Shown: positions 42,822-52,767, numbered from the stretch's first letter. The stretch is 64,000 nucleotides of DNA from Neobacillus rhizosphaerae (GCF_937468385.1 NZ_CALBWS010000016.1:41304-105303), one strand, 5' to 3'. Translations and numbers: made by a program. The notes: generated by a model not told the origin, from the sequence alone.

Positions 42822-43082
42822 ATGCCTAACATTAAATCTGCTATTAAGCGTGTAAAAACAAATGAAGCTAAAAATGCTCAAAATACAACTGCTAAATCCG
42901 CAATGCGTACGGCTGTTAAAAAAGTAGAAGCTGCGGTTTCAACTAACGACGCTGTTGTTGCGAAAGAAGCATTAGTAACTGCTGCTAGTAAATTAGACAA
43001 GGCTGCTGCAAAAGGTCTTATCCACAAAAATGCTGCTGCTCGTAAAAAATCACGTCTAATGAAAAAATCTAACGCTTTATAA
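42822..43082 (+). CDS. rpsT: 30S ribosomal protein S20
   Basis: 86 residues from ATG 42822 (TAGGAGGTGAA upstream). Standard S20: [20 protein letters not shown] and the C-terminal [18 protein letters not shown]. It binds 16S rRNA directly. Single gene, diverging from gpr and convergent with holA. Confidence 0.98.
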   Translation: MPNIKSAIKRVKTNEAKNAQNTTAKSAMRTAVKKVEAAVSTNDAVVAKEALVTAASKLDKAAAKGLIHKNAAARKKSRLMKKSNAL

Positions 43083-43145
43083 AAAACGGAAGCTGCCTTT
43101 GCGCGAAGTATACTAGCGCAGGAACACCAATTAATAAATAAGCGT

Positions 43146-43184
43146 AAAAAAACGATTCCCGCTTACAGGAATCGTTTTTTTTAC
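43146..43184. terminator. Bidirectional terminator rpsT/holA
   Basis: AAAAAACGATTCC/GGAATCGTTTTTT stem with T runs on both strands between convergent genes. Confidence 0.88.
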
Positions 43185-44197
43185 TTTTTTAACCGAAACA
43201 ATAACATTTCAATTAGTAATGATTTATTCATACCGCCAGTTTTCATTTGATAGTCCGCATCGGCAAGCAGTTCCATAAGGCTTGCTAATTCTTCATCAGA
43301 AAATTTATTAGCCTGGCCAAGTGCCAGCTTGACACGGAACGGATGTGTTTTCAAATAACCAGCTATTTGCTGCTGCCCGTAGCCCCGTCTAGAAAGCTCC
43401 TTCACTTGGTAAATTAATCGGAATTGACCTGCCATGAGCGCCAAGATTTTGATTGGTTCTTCATTTTGCTTTAATAAGTCATAATAAATCCGTAAAGCCT
43501 CATCAAGCTTTCGCTGCACAACTTTTTCTATCAAGGAGAATATATTTTGCTCTAGCGATCTGGCCACTAACATTTCCACTAAATTTACATCAATTCTCTT
43601 TTGATCCGCGGCATATAAGGCCAGTTTATCTACTTCATTGGTAATCATAAACATATTTGTACCCACAAGTGCCAGTAGCTTTTCCACTGCCTCGGGTTCG
43701 AATTCTATCCCGCTGGCTTTCGACCGGTCTTTTACCCAATTGATTAATTCGTGGTCTCGTAACTTTTTTGCTTCAACAATTTCGGCATTTCGTTTTAATT
43801 CTTTAGTTACTTTTTTTCGTTCGTCTAGTTTTTCATAAGGAGCAGAAATGACCATTACCGTATATGGCGCTGGTTCCTTCAGATAAGCCTCAAATTTGGC
43901 TAAATTATGATCAACCTTCTCTTTTGATTTTTCTGCAGTTAAAAAAGCTGGATTATGTAAAAAAACTACTTTTCTTTCACCAAAGAACGGAAATGTTTCG
44001 GCATCTTCTAAGGCCACATCGATTGGAGTTTCTTCTAAATCATACGCTGAAAAATTAAAATCCTTTTCTTCTTCGTTTAAAACATGGTTAAGTAGTAATT
44101 GTTTCGTTTCATTAATTAAATACGCCTCTGTTCCATATAATAAATAAATAGGAGCAAAATCCCTTTTTTTAATTTTTCGCCAAATATCTAATACCAT
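43181..44197 (-). CDS. holA: DNA polymerase III subunit delta
   Basis: 338 residues from ATG 44197 (AGGGGAG upstream). Clamp-loader delta: APIYLLYGTEAYLINETKQ, the AAA+ like N-terminal and middle domains and the C-terminal collar (RFRLIYQVKELSRRGYGQQQ is typical). It opens the beta clamp. It is B. subtilis yqeN, between rpsT and comEC. Confidence 0.94.
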   Translation of the reverse strand: MVLDIWRKIKKRDFAPIYLLYGTEAYLINETKQLLLNHVLNEEEKDFNFSAYDLEETPIDVALEDAETFPFFGERKVVFLHNPAFLTAEKSKEKVDHNLAKFEAYLKEPAPYTVMVISAPYEKLDERKKVTKELKRNAEIVEAKKLRDHELINWVKDRSKASGIEFEPEAVEKLLALVGTNMFMITNEVDKLALYAADQKRIDVNLVEMLVARSLEQNIFSLIEKVVQRKLDEALRIYYDLLKQNEEPIKILALMAGQFRLIYQVKELSRRGYGQQQIAGYLKTHPFRVKLALGQANKFSDEELASLMELLADADYQMKTGGMNKSLLIEMLLFRLKK

Positions 44198-44512
44198 TGT
44201 CCGCGCTCCCCTACATTTCACTCACTACTTATCGTAATGAAGCTTGGACCATTTGACAAGTATTAAAAGGGAATTAGCTACTTTTCCAAAAATCCAAAAA
44301 GCGCCAATTCCCGCTCTATAATAAACGCCTGCAATATTTTGACCTAGGATCTTTTATTGCCTGGCGGAGTTCCCTTTCGTAATTATAGTGTAGCCTTCCT
44401 TGAGTCAAACTATTTTGACAACTCTTGTCAGTACAGGAAAACCAATTCGAGGTAGGCTGGATTTTTTTTAACGAATGACTTATACTATATGTTGAAATAG
44501 GGGGGGTAGACT
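44198..44512. other. Intergenic region holA/yqzM
   Basis: No gene seen. TGACAACTCTTGTCA (44416-44430) is a 15-base palindrome that could be an operator. TATACT at 44481-44486 may be the -10 of yqzM, but no matching -35 is clear. Confidence 0.4.
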
Positions 44513-44647
44513 GTGAACGAATTTGAAAAAAATCCGCAGAGTAAGCGTAACGATGCAATCGATTCTGGAGTAGGATTTGGGGTTTCTTTTGGCCTTTTTG
44601 CTTTAATGTTTATCATTGCAACAGTAATTAAGCTAATCGGTTCATAA
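44513..44647 (+). CDS. yqzM: YqzM family small membrane protein
   Basis: 44 residues from GTG 44513, preceded by a run of seven G that serves as SD. NEFEKNPQSKRNDAIDSGVG is followed by one transmembrane helix (FGLFALMFIIATVIKLIG). It matches the conserved YqzM protein located between yqeN/holA and comEC. Function unknown. Confidence 0.88.
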   Translation: MNEFEKNPQSKRNDAIDSGVGFGVSFGLFALMFIIATVIKLIGS

Positions 44648-44674
44648 TTGGATGGCTACATATGTGTAATTTCT

Positions 44675-44702
44675 AGGGCTGCGAATGCAGCCTCTTTTAT
44701 TT
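44675..44702 (+). terminator. Terminator of yqzM
   Basis: GGCTGC/GCAGCC stem, GAAT loop, followed by TCTTTTATTT. Confidence 0.6.
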
Positions 44703-44803
44703 ATCCAAAAGCAATGGTATAAATTTCCTATCAGGGAGAAGTGCAATCATACCCCTGTCTTCGCCTTACGGCTTGCCGATCGTAAGTTTTCTTTATTTTT
44801 ATC

Positions 44804-47131
44804 CTATGGCAAATAAGTAGAAAAGGTTCCTTTATTTCGATAAAAACGGAAAGTTATCGCCCCCTTCAGATCCGTCCGGTAAATCGTGGCGTTCGTTTCT
44901 CTTAAACGCTCTAATACCTCTTGATGGGGATGTCCATATCGATTTTTTTCACCGGCAGAAATCAACGCAGTACTCGGTTTTATTTGCTTGATGAACACTT
45001 CGGCACTAGAGGTTTTACTTCCATGATGACCTGCTTTTAAAACATCAACCATTAAATTTGGATATTTTTTAATGATTTTCATTTCTCCTTCTTGGTCAAG
45101 GTCTCCTCCAAAGAACCAGTTAACTCCCCCAATTGGAACAATTATTGTAATCGATCCACTGTTTCGTTCACCGCTAAAATTTTTTTCGGGTGAAAGAACA
45201 TAAAATATACTCTGTTCAGTTTGCCATTGATCCCCTTCAGATACTTTGAGGATTGGGATTCCCTTTTTATTTGCTGCTTGGATAATGTTTATTTCATTTT
45301 CAGAGGGGGCTGTGACAGATGGGAGGAGTATTTGCTTTACGTTAAGCTCTTTTATAATCGAAAAAGCCCCGTCCATATGGTCCATATCACCATGGGTAAG
45401 AATAAGTTTGTCGATTTTCGTGATTCCCTTTGCTTTCAAAAAAGGAACAACAACATCTCTGCCCACTTCATACGGTTTTGACCTTTGTCGCCACTCTTCT
45501 TCAGCAAACGCTATCGTCCCTCCTGTATCGATGAGATAGGTTCCCTTACCATACGGGAAATGAATCAAAATACTATCACCTTGCCCCACATCAATTATCG
45601 TTACTTCACCAAACGGGTATAACCAATTCCAGACATGTTGAAAGGTGAACAGGATCACAATCAGCGTGATAAGGTGGACTTTTCTTTTTGGATAAGACTT
45701 TGTTTCCCAGAGGTAGAAAATGCCTATTACGATAAGAATGTATATAATTATCTGGATTACGCTCGGCCTGCCAGAAACAAACCGGGCGAAACTTAAATCG
45801 GCAAGAGAACCAATAAGTTGATTAGATAAATAAATGATTTTCAAAAAAACAGCGATTAGGATTTGCGGCGTTTTTCCGAATAGAATTTGAATCATAAACA
45901 GGAAATATAATCCAGGTAGATAAATAAAGGAAAAAAGTGGGATGTACAACAGATTGGCTACTATACCTATCAAAGACATTTCGAAATAATGATACAGCAA
46001 TAATGGTAGAGCAGCCAATTGAGCTGTAACAGAAGTAGCCAGCATTCCTGCAAGATTTTCTTGAAACTGCCGCAATATAAACGGCGCTGACAGAATGATA
46101 GCAATACTTACTGTAAAGGAAAGCTGAAAGCCAACATCAAAAATGACCTTGGGGGTAAAAAATAAAAAAATCATAAACGCCAAACTAATCGCATCAATTG
46201 CTAGAAGCTTTAGTTTGCTTTTCCATTTTACAGTAATTAAGACAAGAAAAATCATTAATGCTGCCCGGATGACAGATGATGAAGCCCCAGTAAGAATAAC
46301 ATAAATTGGTAAAATAATGAGAAGAAAATTCATCATAAACTGTCTTGTTAATCCGATGCGAAGTCCAAGATAAGAAACCATTCCTATCAATATCGATACA
46401 TGAAGGCCGGAAATGGCAAGCAAATGGACGATGCCGGTTTTTTGATAATCTCCTAATAAAACCGGATCAAGCATGCTTCGGTCACCAAATATTAAAGCGG
46501 ACGATAGTGAGGCAATTTCCTTTGGGAAATGGGCTTCAAGATAATGAATACCTGAAAAACGCAGCTGTTTAATCATGGTCATGGGAGAAGGTCTTATCGG
46601 GGAACAAGTTTGAAGTGGATTACCCTGAATTTCTACAATCCAATAAATATTCTTCGAGGCTAGATAGGCACGATAGTTAAAGCCATTAGGATTTTTTACA
46701 GGGGAGGGTTTCTTCATGGTGCCTGACACCTTGCATAAACAGTCGTACATACTTTTATTTTTTACAGCTTGTTTTTCTTCTTCTGATTTGATTTTGTAGC
46801 GGATGAGCAGTTTTTCTTTGAATTGTTTTTCGACTGCCGGCACCAGCAGCAGGTCGCCATCTATTTTGGGGTCTTGGATAAATTCGAGATGAAAGGTGGT
46901 GGTTGTTTCGGGAATGATCGTCTTATTTATTGTTACTGCATGGTATCCAACTAGCAAAAAAAGCAACCAAATAGCCATTACTAGAATTAGCTGTGTTTTC
47001 TTAAATTGTTTGTTTTTGGATAAGGCCAAAAGATAAATAAAAAATAATAAAAAGAAAGGTAGAAATTTAATAAATGTGCAAAGTGCAGCTAATAAAGCGG
47101 CTATTGCAAAATATAGATATTTTCCATTCAT
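44804..47131 (-). CDS. comEC: DNA internalisation channel protein ComEC/Rec2
   Basis: 775 residues from ATG 47131. N-terminal hydrophobic helices and an OB-like loop domain, the Competence domain of many helices (ALIFGDRSMLDP, LLAISGLHVSILIG), and a C-terminal metallo-beta-lactamase-like domain (DVGQGDSILIHFPYGKGTYL, LTHGDMDHMDGAF, LKAGHHGSKTSS). It forms the channel for single-stranded DNA uptake. A GGTGTCAGGCACC palindrome lies inside the coding sequence near codon 137. Last gene of the comEA-comEB-comEC unit. Confidence 0.95.
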   Translation of the reverse strand: MNGKYLYFAIAALLAALCTFIKFLPFFLLFFIYLLALSKNKQFKKTQLILVMAIWLLFLLVGYHAVTINKTIIPETTTTFHLEFIQDPKIDGDLLLVPAVEKQFKEKLLIRYKIKSEEEKQAVKNKSMYDCLCKVSGTMKKPSPVKNPNGFNYRAYLASKNIYWIVEIQGNPLQTCSPIRPSPMTMIKQLRFSGIHYLEAHFPKEIASLSSALIFGDRSMLDPVLLGDYQKTGIVHLLAISGLHVSILIGMVSYLGLRIGLTRQFMMNFLLIILPIYVILTGASSSVIRAALMIFLVLITVKWKSKLKLLAIDAISLAFMIFLFFTPKVIFDVGFQLSFTVSIAIILSAPFILRQFQENLAGMLATSVTAQLAALPLLLYHYFEMSLIGIVANLLYIPLFSFIYLPGLYFLFMIQILFGKTPQILIAVFLKIIYLSNQLIGSLADLSFARFVSGRPSVIQIIIYILIVIGIFYLWETKSYPKRKVHLITLIVILFTFQHVWNWLYPFGEVTIIDVGQGDSILIHFPYGKGTYLIDTGGTIAFAEEEWRQRSKPYEVGRDVVVPFLKAKGITKIDKLILTHGDMDHMDGAFSIIKELNVKQILLPSVTAPSENEINIIQAANKKGIPILKVSEGDQWQTEQSIFYVLSPEKNFSGERNSGSITIIVPIGGVNWFFGGDLDQEGEMKIIKKYPNLMVDVLKAGHHGSKTSSAEVFIKQIKPSTALISAGEKNRYGHPHQEVLERLRETNATIYRTDLKGAITFRFYRNKGTFSTYLP

Positions 47132-47220
47132 AATCTTTTCTCCATTTGTGATTTTCAATTTAGACGGACTTTTCTTAATAGTGTGAAACGCCGGCTTTTA
47201 ACCGGCGTCTACAAAGGAAT

Positions 47221-47682
47221 TTACTGATTAATCTTTCGAAAATCGATGACCGGTTCTTTCAGTTCAACCTTTTCTACTTTCACGTTTGCTTGTTCAAATA
47301 ATTCGATAGCATACGGGTGATTCTTATAATCCACCGCATAATAGACCTTTTTAATACCTGCTTGGATAATCGCTTTACAGCATTGTAGGCAAGGAAAATG
47401 TGTGACATAAACTTCTGCCTCAGAGGTAGGCACACCAAACTTGGCACATTGTAGTAGTGCATTTATTTCCGCATGAATGGTCCTTACACAATGATTATCA
47501 ATCACATAACAACCTTTTTCAATACAATGATCCCCGCCAGCTATCGAGCCGTTGTAGCCGCCGGCAATAATACGTTTATCTCTGACAATCGTTGCTCCAA
47601 CAGACAATCTTGTGCATGTGCTTCTTAATGCAAGCAAATGACTTTGGGCCATAAAATATTGATCCCATGAAATCCTGGTCAC
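47221..47682 (-). CDS. comEB: ComE operon protein 2 (dCMP deaminase family)
   Basis: 153 residues. GTG 47682 is preferred: AAGGAG lies 8 bases before it, and it gives MTRISWDQYFMAQSHLLALR, matching the family; GTG 47691 overlaps the SD. The deaminase motif is HAEINALLQC and the second zinc pair is FPCLQCCKAI. Shorter at the C-terminus than the 189-residue B. subtilis protein. A dCMP deaminase activity is expected; it is dispensable for competence in B. subtilis. Confidence 0.93.
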   Translation of the reverse strand: MTRISWDQYFMAQSHLLALRSTCTRLSVGATIVRDKRIIAGGYNGSIAGGDHCIEKGCYVIDNHCVRTIHAEINALLQCAKFGVPTSEAEVYVTHFPCLQCCKAIIQAGIKKVYYAVDYKNHPYAIELFEQANVKVEKVELKEPVIDFRKINQ

Positions 47683-47753
47683 TAATTCCACTCCTTACAA
47701 ATACCTTTTATTTTAAGTGTAATGGGGCTTGTCCAATTTGGTCAATAAAAGAA

Positions 47754-48398
47754 TCAGTGAACCATAATCAAATCCTTTAATTTTTCAAACGTTTTATCTC
47801 CAATACCGCTTATATTTTTTAAATCCTCCACTGCTTTAAACGGCCCGCTCGTATTCCGATATTCAACGATGGCCTTCGCTTTTGCGGGACCTATTCCAGG
47901 AAGCTTTTGCAGCTCCGCTTCATCGGCTTTATTGATATTAATCTTCCCTTGGTTTTGACTAGTGCCTCCTGATACGGTGGGTGGCCCTCCTGCTGTGCCA
48001 GAAGATGTGAAACCCTCTTCCCCCTTTGCTGGGATGTAAACAACCATTTCATCCTGGACATGCTCGGCAAAATTCACCTGACTTTGGTCTGCTTGGTCTG
48101 TTAATCCACCTGCCCGATTAATCACATCCATTACCCGTTCACCCTGTGTGGCTAGATAAACCCCTGGCAATTTAATCTGCCCCTTTACATCAACCATGAT
48201 TTTTTCTGGCAGTTCAGCCTGTTTTGATTGATTGTTATTTTCTGCTTCCTTGCCAACAGGCTCTAGCTTATTGTCTAGCTGACTAAGGGAAGAATTGGCT
48301 GGAGATTCTTCAAGGATATATAAATAATAATAACTCCCAAAAGCAATCAAAACAGCAGCCACTACATAAAACTTGTGTTCAATTAACCAGTCTTTCAA
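47754..48398 (-). CDS. comEA: Competence protein ComEA (DNA receptor)
   Basis: 214 residues from a TTG start at 48398 (GAAAGGATG upstream). One N-terminal transmembrane anchor (FYVVAAVLIAFGSYYYLYI), an SLBB oligomerisation domain (VDVKGQIKLPGVY...), a Gly/Ser/Thr-rich linker and two C-terminal helix-hairpin-helix motifs (LQKLPGIGPAKAKAIVEY, LKNISGIGDKTFEKLKDL). It binds double-stranded DNA outside the membrane. No clear ComK box was found in the 86-base divergent region shared with comER. Confidence 0.94.
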   Translation of the reverse strand: MKDWLIEHKFYVVAAVLIAFGSYYYLYILEESPANSSLSQLDNKLEPVGKEAENNNQSKQAELPEKIMVDVKGQIKLPGVYLATQGERVMDVINRAGGLTDQADQSQVNFAEHVQDEMVVYIPAKGEEGFTSSGTAGGPPTVSGGTSQNQGKININKADEAELQKLPGIGPAKAKAIVEYRNTSGPFKAVEDLKNISGIGDKTFEKLKDLIMVH

Positions 48399-48484
48399 CT
48401 GAATTCATCCTTTCTAAAGGTATATTTTATTACCCGTTTTCATATGGTTATAAAAGAATATTTCATGCGAAGGAGGGTCGGAAG

Positions 48485-49309
48485 ATGAATATAGGTATCA
48501 TTGGTACCGGTAATATGGGGAGTATTTTGGTTGAGGGCTTAATTGACGGAAATGCCATATCCCCTTCTTCCATAATGATTACCAACAGAACAAAAGCAAA
48601 AGCGATGTTGCTTAAAAATAAATATAGGGAAATTAGGATAGGGGCAAATGCAGAAGAAGTAGCGGCGGGGTCCGATTTGGTATTTATTTGCGTTAAACCA
48701 TTAGATGTATATAAAATTCTCGATGAAATCAATCCACATTTAGGTACAGAAAAATGTCTCATTTCGATAACGAGTCCTGTCAGTACAAGCCAAATTGAAC
48801 AAAAGGTATCCTGTTCAACCGTCCGGGTTATCCCAAGCATCACAAATCGTGCTTTATCCGGGGTGTCATTAATTACTTACGGAAAAAATTGCAATGAACT
48901 GTGGAGAGAAAAAATAGACCAATTAATTACGAAGATTTCTGTCCCGGTTTATATTGATGATAAAATTACGAGGGTTGCCTCTGATATCGTAAGTTGTGGC
49001 CCTGCCTTCTTCAGCTATCTCCTTCAGTGCTTCATCCAAGCAGCAGTAAAAGAAACAGAAATTGACAAAAATACAGCGACCATCTTTGCCAGTGAAATGA
49101 TTGTCGGCCTTGGTGAGTTAATAAAACAAGGACATTATACCTTACCGTCGCTACAAGAAAAAGTTTGTGTAAAAGGTGGAATAACAGGTGAAGGAATAAA
49201 AGTATTGGAAAATGAGCTAGGGGAAGTGTTTGAACACCTGTTTCAGGCGACACATGCAAAGTTCAAAGAGGATCTGGATAAAGTAGAATTGCAGTTCTCT
49301 ACTCATTAA
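48485..49309 (+). CDS. comER: ComER (late competence protein, P5C reductase-like)
   Basis: 274 residues. N-terminal Rossmann motif IGIIGTGNMGSILVEG and the P5C-reductase C-terminal domain (CGPAFFSYLLQCFIQAA, GGITGEGIKVL). It diverges from comEA exactly as in B. subtilis. In B. cereus and B. subtilis ComER has been linked to sporulation and biofilm rather than proline synthesis. RBS GAAGGAGGG. Confidence 0.93.
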   Translation: MNIGIIGTGNMGSILVEGLIDGNAISPSSIMITNRTKAKAMLLKNKYREIRIGANAEEVAAGSDLVFICVKPLDVYKILDEINPHLGTEKCLISITSPVSTSQIEQKVSCSTVRVIPSITNRALSGVSLITYGKNCNELWREKIDQLITKISVPVYIDDKITRVASDIVSCGPAFFSYLLQCFIQAAVKETEIDKNTATIFASEMIVGLGELIKQGHYTLPSLQEKVCVKGGITGEGIKVLENELGEVFEHLFQATHAKFKEDLDKVELQFSTH

Positions 49310-49345
49310 TTCGTGTTAACTTGACAAATTCCTGCTTTCTTTTTA

Positions 49346-49383
49346 TAAAAGGCCATCTTTTTTAAAAGATGGCCTTTTTTACT
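49346..49383. terminator. Bidirectional terminator comER/yqeM
   Basis: AAAAGGCCATCTTTT/AAAAGATGGCCTTTT stem with T runs on both strands. Confidence 0.9.
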
Positions 49384-50134
49384 TTTCCGTTTTCCGTACT
49401 ACGAAGAAAATTCGCTCTGAATTGGATTGCGGCGGCGAAGGTGCAAAATCAGCACAGATCTCGAGTATGTCAAAACCTGACTCCAGTAACCAAGTGGAAT
49501 ATTGCTGCACCGGATATGTTCGCTGAAAATGGAGTTCATCATAGCGGTCATATTTATCTGTTCGTTCATCCAAAACAAAAAAGCTTAGCTCATGTTCAAC
49601 ACTGTCAGGGAGCTCGCCAGGGAAACTATTCCATATATAGGATATCTTTTCCTCATTTAAAGCGAAGGTTTGATTCATGAAACCATGGGATAGTTTATCG
49701 ATGGAGTGCACATCAAAAAAGAAAAGCCCTCCACTCCGCAAATGCTGAAAAACGGAAGAAAAAGTATCGATTACTTCTTCTTCTGTCTCCAGATAATTTA
49801 ATGAATCACAAAAAATGCCGATCACATCAAATTGCTCCTGACCTTCTAAATCCCTCATATTCTGCTGGAAAAAGGGAATTCTCTCACCTTGGGATTCTGC
49901 TTTAGCCTGGGCTACTGCGAGCATATCTTCTGATAAATCCACACCAGTAACCTGAAAGCCTTCTTTGGCAAAACGAACAGAGAGTTCACCTGTCCCGCAA
50001 GCTAAATCAAGCAGATGTGGCGCTTCATTAATATTGTATTTTACCAGCATTTCTTTAACAAACTTCACCCACTCACCATAAGGGGCATCCCTCATCAATT
50101 CATCATATAGGTAAGCGAATTGCTGATAACTCAT
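49379..50134 (-). CDS. yqeM: Class I SAM-dependent methyltransferase YqeM
   Basis: 251 residues. Motif I HLLDLACGTGELSVRFA and post-I VTGVDLSEDMLAVA; FDVIGIFCDSLNYL. The substrate is unknown. It overlaps rsfS by 4 bases and ends the yqeG-to-yqeM operon, where it is conserved across bacilli. Confidence 0.92.
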   Translation of the reverse strand: MSYQQFAYLYDELMRDAPYGEWVKFVKEMLVKYNINEAPHLLDLACGTGELSVRFAKEGFQVTGVDLSEDMLAVAQAKAESQGERIPFFQQNMRDLEGQEQFDVIGIFCDSLNYLETEEEVIDTFSSVFQHLRSGGLFFFDVHSIDKLSHGFMNQTFALNEEKISYIWNSFPGELPDSVEHELSFFVLDERTDKYDRYDELHFQRTYPVQQYSTWLLESGFDILEICADFAPSPPQSNSERIFFVVRKTEK

Positions 50135-50487
50135 GAATTTATCTCACTAAGGACATCTTCTAACGGTGCATCGCCCCATAACCGCTCCAAATTGTAATAG
50201 CTTCTTTCCTCACGATGGAAGACGTGGGCAACAACATCGCCTAAATCAATTAATATCCATCTTGCTTCATCGAAGCCCTCGATTCTTTTGACATCGTAGC
50301 CGTTTTCCTGTGCTTTTTCTTTCATTTCTCTGGCAATCGCCTGGACTTGTTTATCGGAATTACCATGGCAAATAATAAAATAATCAGCAATTAAGGAAAT
50401 TCCCTGCATGTTAAGGGCCAGAATGTCTTCCGCCCGTTTGTCGTCCGCCGCTTTTACCGCAATTTTTAGTAATTCTTGATTATCCAT
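50131..50487 (-). CDS. rsfS: Ribosome silencing factor RsfS
   Basis: 118 residues. Signatures DYFIICHGNSDKQVQAIA and WILIDLGDVVAHVFHREERSYY (trimmed) are those of the RsfS/Iojap family. It binds L14 and blocks subunit joining under starvation. Located between yqeK and yqeM as in B. subtilis yqeL. Confidence 0.96.
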   Translation of the reverse strand: MDNQELLKIAVKAADDKRAEDILALNMQGISLIADYFIICHGNSDKQVQAIAREMKEKAQENGYDVKRIEGFDEARWILIDLGDVVAHVFHREERSYYNLERLWGDAPLEDVLSEINS

Positions 50488-50490
50488 TCA

Positions 50491-51057
50491 TCAAGCCTCC
50501 AGTTTATTAATAAGGTCATTGTAGGTATAAAATGTATCAGGATACACAGTTTGATTCTTTTTCAGTAAAAATAGAATTGTATTTTGAACCGCTTTAATTA
50601 ATGCTTTATCCATGTTTTCTTTGGCCATCTCTCTAACTTCTACGACTCCAGGAAAATGCCTGCCTGGTTCAATATAATCAGCTAAATAGATGATTTTTTC
50701 AAGCAAGGTCATCCCTATTCTTCCTGATGTATGGTAACGGATTGCATCCAAAACTTCCTGGTCGGTGATGCCTGCTTCCTTTTCCACTAGATAAGCTCCA
50801 ACAGGCGCATGCCATAATTCAGCATTAAACTCAAGCAAATCCTGTGGAAATCCCTGGACGATAATGATTTCTCTCATTTCATCCTTTGACCGAAATTTCG
50901 CATAGTCATGAAAAATCGCCGCCAGTTCTGCCTTCTGTTCATCTGCACCATATTGTCTAGCCAATGTGATAGCTGTTTCTGTTACACCTAACGTATGCTG
51001 ATAACGATGCTCCGTTAATTGTTCCTTTACAAGCTTTAAGGCCTCTTCACGTTCCAT
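50491..51057 (-). CDS. yqeK: HD-domain hydrolase YqeK
   Basis: 188 residues from ATG 51057 (GAGGAG 9 bases upstream). HD motifs [25 protein letters not shown] and [11 protein letters not shown]. subtilis YqeK symmetrically hydrolyses Ap4A. The ATG overlaps the last codons of nadD by 11 bases. The longer open frame would run through nadD. Confidence 0.94.
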   Translation of the reverse strand: MEREEALKLVKEQLTEHRYQHTLGVTETAITLARQYGADEQKAELAAIFHDYAKFRSKDEMREIIIVQGFPQDLLEFNAELWHAPVGAYLVEKEAGITDQEVLDAIRYHTSGRIGMTLLEKIIYLADYIEPGRHFPGVVEVREMAKENMDKALIKAVQNTILFLLKKNQTVYPDTFYTYNDLINKLEA

Positions 51058-51616
51058 ATAATTGATTCTCCTCGATATATTGGATAACCGAATCAGGCAA
51101 TAAATAACGAACCGTCTTTCCACTTGTCAATCTATCTCTAATCATACTAGATGACACATCCAAAGTAGGTACGTCCACATAAAGAATAGGATAGTTGGCT
51201 TGAAGGCTGTAGGACGGTCTATCAACGCCAATAAATTGGACAAGGTGGACAAGCTCATCAATTTTGTGCCATTTAGGTAAATATTCGATCATATCTGCCC
51301 CAATAATAAAGAAAAAATGATAGTCAACATATTCAGCGTTAATCATTTTCATGGTATTAACTGTATACGAAGGTCCTTCGCGTTCGAGTTCTATTGGTTG
51401 AATCTTAAAAGCTGGATTCCCTTCGATTGCCAGTTTTAACATCTTTAGTCTGTCCTCATCTTTAACCGATTCTGGTTTTTTCTTGTGTGGTGGCTCATGA
51501 TTCGGCATAAACCAAATTTCATCCAATTGTAGTTCGGATAGAACTTCATTGGCAATCAAAAGATGTCCAAAATGCGGCGGATCAAACGTTCCACCCAATA
51601 TTCCAACTTTTTTCAT
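51047..51616 (-). CDS. nadD: Nicotinate-nucleotide adenylyltransferase
   Basis: 189 residues. Nucleotidyltransferase motif [30 protein letters not shown], and the C-terminal SSSMIRDRL (ISxTxxR type). It converts nicotinate mononucleotide to deamido-NAD. Coupled to yqeK and preceded by yhbY. Confidence 0.97.
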   Translation of the reverse strand: MKKVGILGGTFDPPHFGHLLIANEVLSELQLDEIWFMPNHEPPHKKKPESVKDEDRLKMLKLAIEGNPAFKIQPIELEREGPSYTVNTMKMINAEYVDYHFFFIIGADMIEYLPKWHKIDELVHLVQFIGVDRPSYSLQANYPILYVDVPTLDVSSSMIRDRLTSGKTVRYLLPDSVIQYIEENQLYGT

Positions 51617-51643
51617 CCATTCGCCATCCTTTGCTCCATTAGA

Positions 51644-51934
51644 TTAAGGAAGTTTGATTGTTTTTTTCTCGACTGACTCCTTATAAAGGACAATCGTGTT
51701 GCCAATAATTTGAACGATTTCAGCGCCAGCACCACCTGCTAACTGCTCGGCGACTACTGTTTTATCTTCTTCACAATTTTGTAAAATACTTACTTTAAAA
51801 AGTTCTCTTGCTTCAAGTGCTTCGGCTATTTGTTTAATCATATTCTCATTTACTCCGCCTTTTCCTACTTGAAAAATAGGATCTAAGTGATGAGCTTTTG
51901 AGCGTAAAAATCTTTTTTGTTTACCTGTTAACAT
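51644..51934 (-). CDS. yhbY: CRM-domain RNA-binding protein YhbY/YqeI
   Basis: 96 residues, one CRM domain: LTGKQKRFLRSKAHHLDPIF, the QVGKGGVNENM loop (GxxG) and GNTIVLYKES. The family associates with pre-50S particles. Its ATG shares one base with the aroE stop (TAATG). Confidence 0.95.
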   Translation of the reverse strand: MLTGKQKRFLRSKAHHLDPIFQVGKGGVNENMIKQIAEALEARELFKVSILQNCEEDKTVVAEQLAGGAGAEIVQIIGNTIVLYKESVEKKTIKLP

Positions 51935-52767
51935 TATTTTCCTCCTAATTGTCCTAACACATTTTCTCTCATTCTTTCTACATCAGGGAAAATTCCTGTC
52001 CATTTTTCAAAAGCAAGTGCTCCCTGATAGACAAACATATCTATTCCGTTTTGAATCCTTGCTCCTTTTATACTTGCATCATGTAAAAATTGCGTTTCAA
52101 ACGGATTATAAATTATATCACAAACCATTGACTGTTTACTTAGATTGTCCAAATAAATGGGCTGTTCAGCAATTTTCGGGGACATACCAATCATCGTCGT
52201 TTGAATAATTAAATCGTAATCCGCTAATTTTTTTTCTGCATCAGCTAAAGACAAAGCACTTGATGAAATGGAATAGGGACAATCATTAATTAGACTCCAG
52301 GCTTTATCGATGGTACGGTTAGCAATGTCCACAGCTTGTGGCTCTTCCTTGGCTAAAGTGAAATAAATCGCTCTAGCCGCTCCACCTGCCCCAAGCACTA
52401 ATACCTTTTTCCCCTTTATTACAGGCAAATAAGCATGTAATCCCTTTAAAAAGCCCGGACCATCGGTATTGTAGCCAATCAGGCATCCATCTTCATTAAC
52501 AACAGTATTAACTGCGCCAATACTAGCGGCTAATTCATCTACCCCATCAAGAAAAGGAATGATGCTACTTTTATGGGGGATCGTGACATTAAATCCACCT
52601 GCTCCAAGCGCCTTTAATCCGTTGACGGCATCCTGTAAATCTTCTTCCTGCACTTGGAAAGGGAGATAGTGGGCATCAATGTTAAAAAAAGAAAATAAAT
52701 CATTGTGCATGACCGGGGACATAGAATGCCCAATTGGATTTCCTAGGACAGCGAATAGCTTCTTCAT
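51934..52767 (-). CDS. aroE: Shikimate dehydrogenase (NADP+)
   Basis: 277 residues. N-terminal shikimate-binding LFAVLGNPIGHSMSPVMHN with the catalytic Lys in FNVTIPHKSS, and the nucleotide-binding VLVLGAGGAARAIYF followed by ANRT. It reduces 3-dehydroshikimate in aromatic amino acid synthesis. Confidence 0.97.
   Translation of the reverse strand: MKKLFAVLGNPIGHSMSPVMHNDLFSFFNIDAHYLPFQVQEEDLQDAVNGLKALGAGGFNVTIPHKSSIIPFLDGVDELAASIGAVNTVVNEDGCLIGYNTDGPGFLKGLHAYLPVIKGKKVLVLGAGGAARAIYFTLAKEEPQAVDIANRTIDKAWSLINDCPYSISSSALSLADAEKKLADYDLIIQTTMIGMSPKIAEQPIYLDNLSKQSMVCDIIYNPFETQFLHDASIKGARIQNGIDMFVYQGALAFEKWTGIFPDVERMRENVLGQLGGK

Noticed and set aside
48399..48484. ComK box between comEA and comER
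   Set aside because: No clear AAAA-N5-TTTT pair with proper spacing was found.
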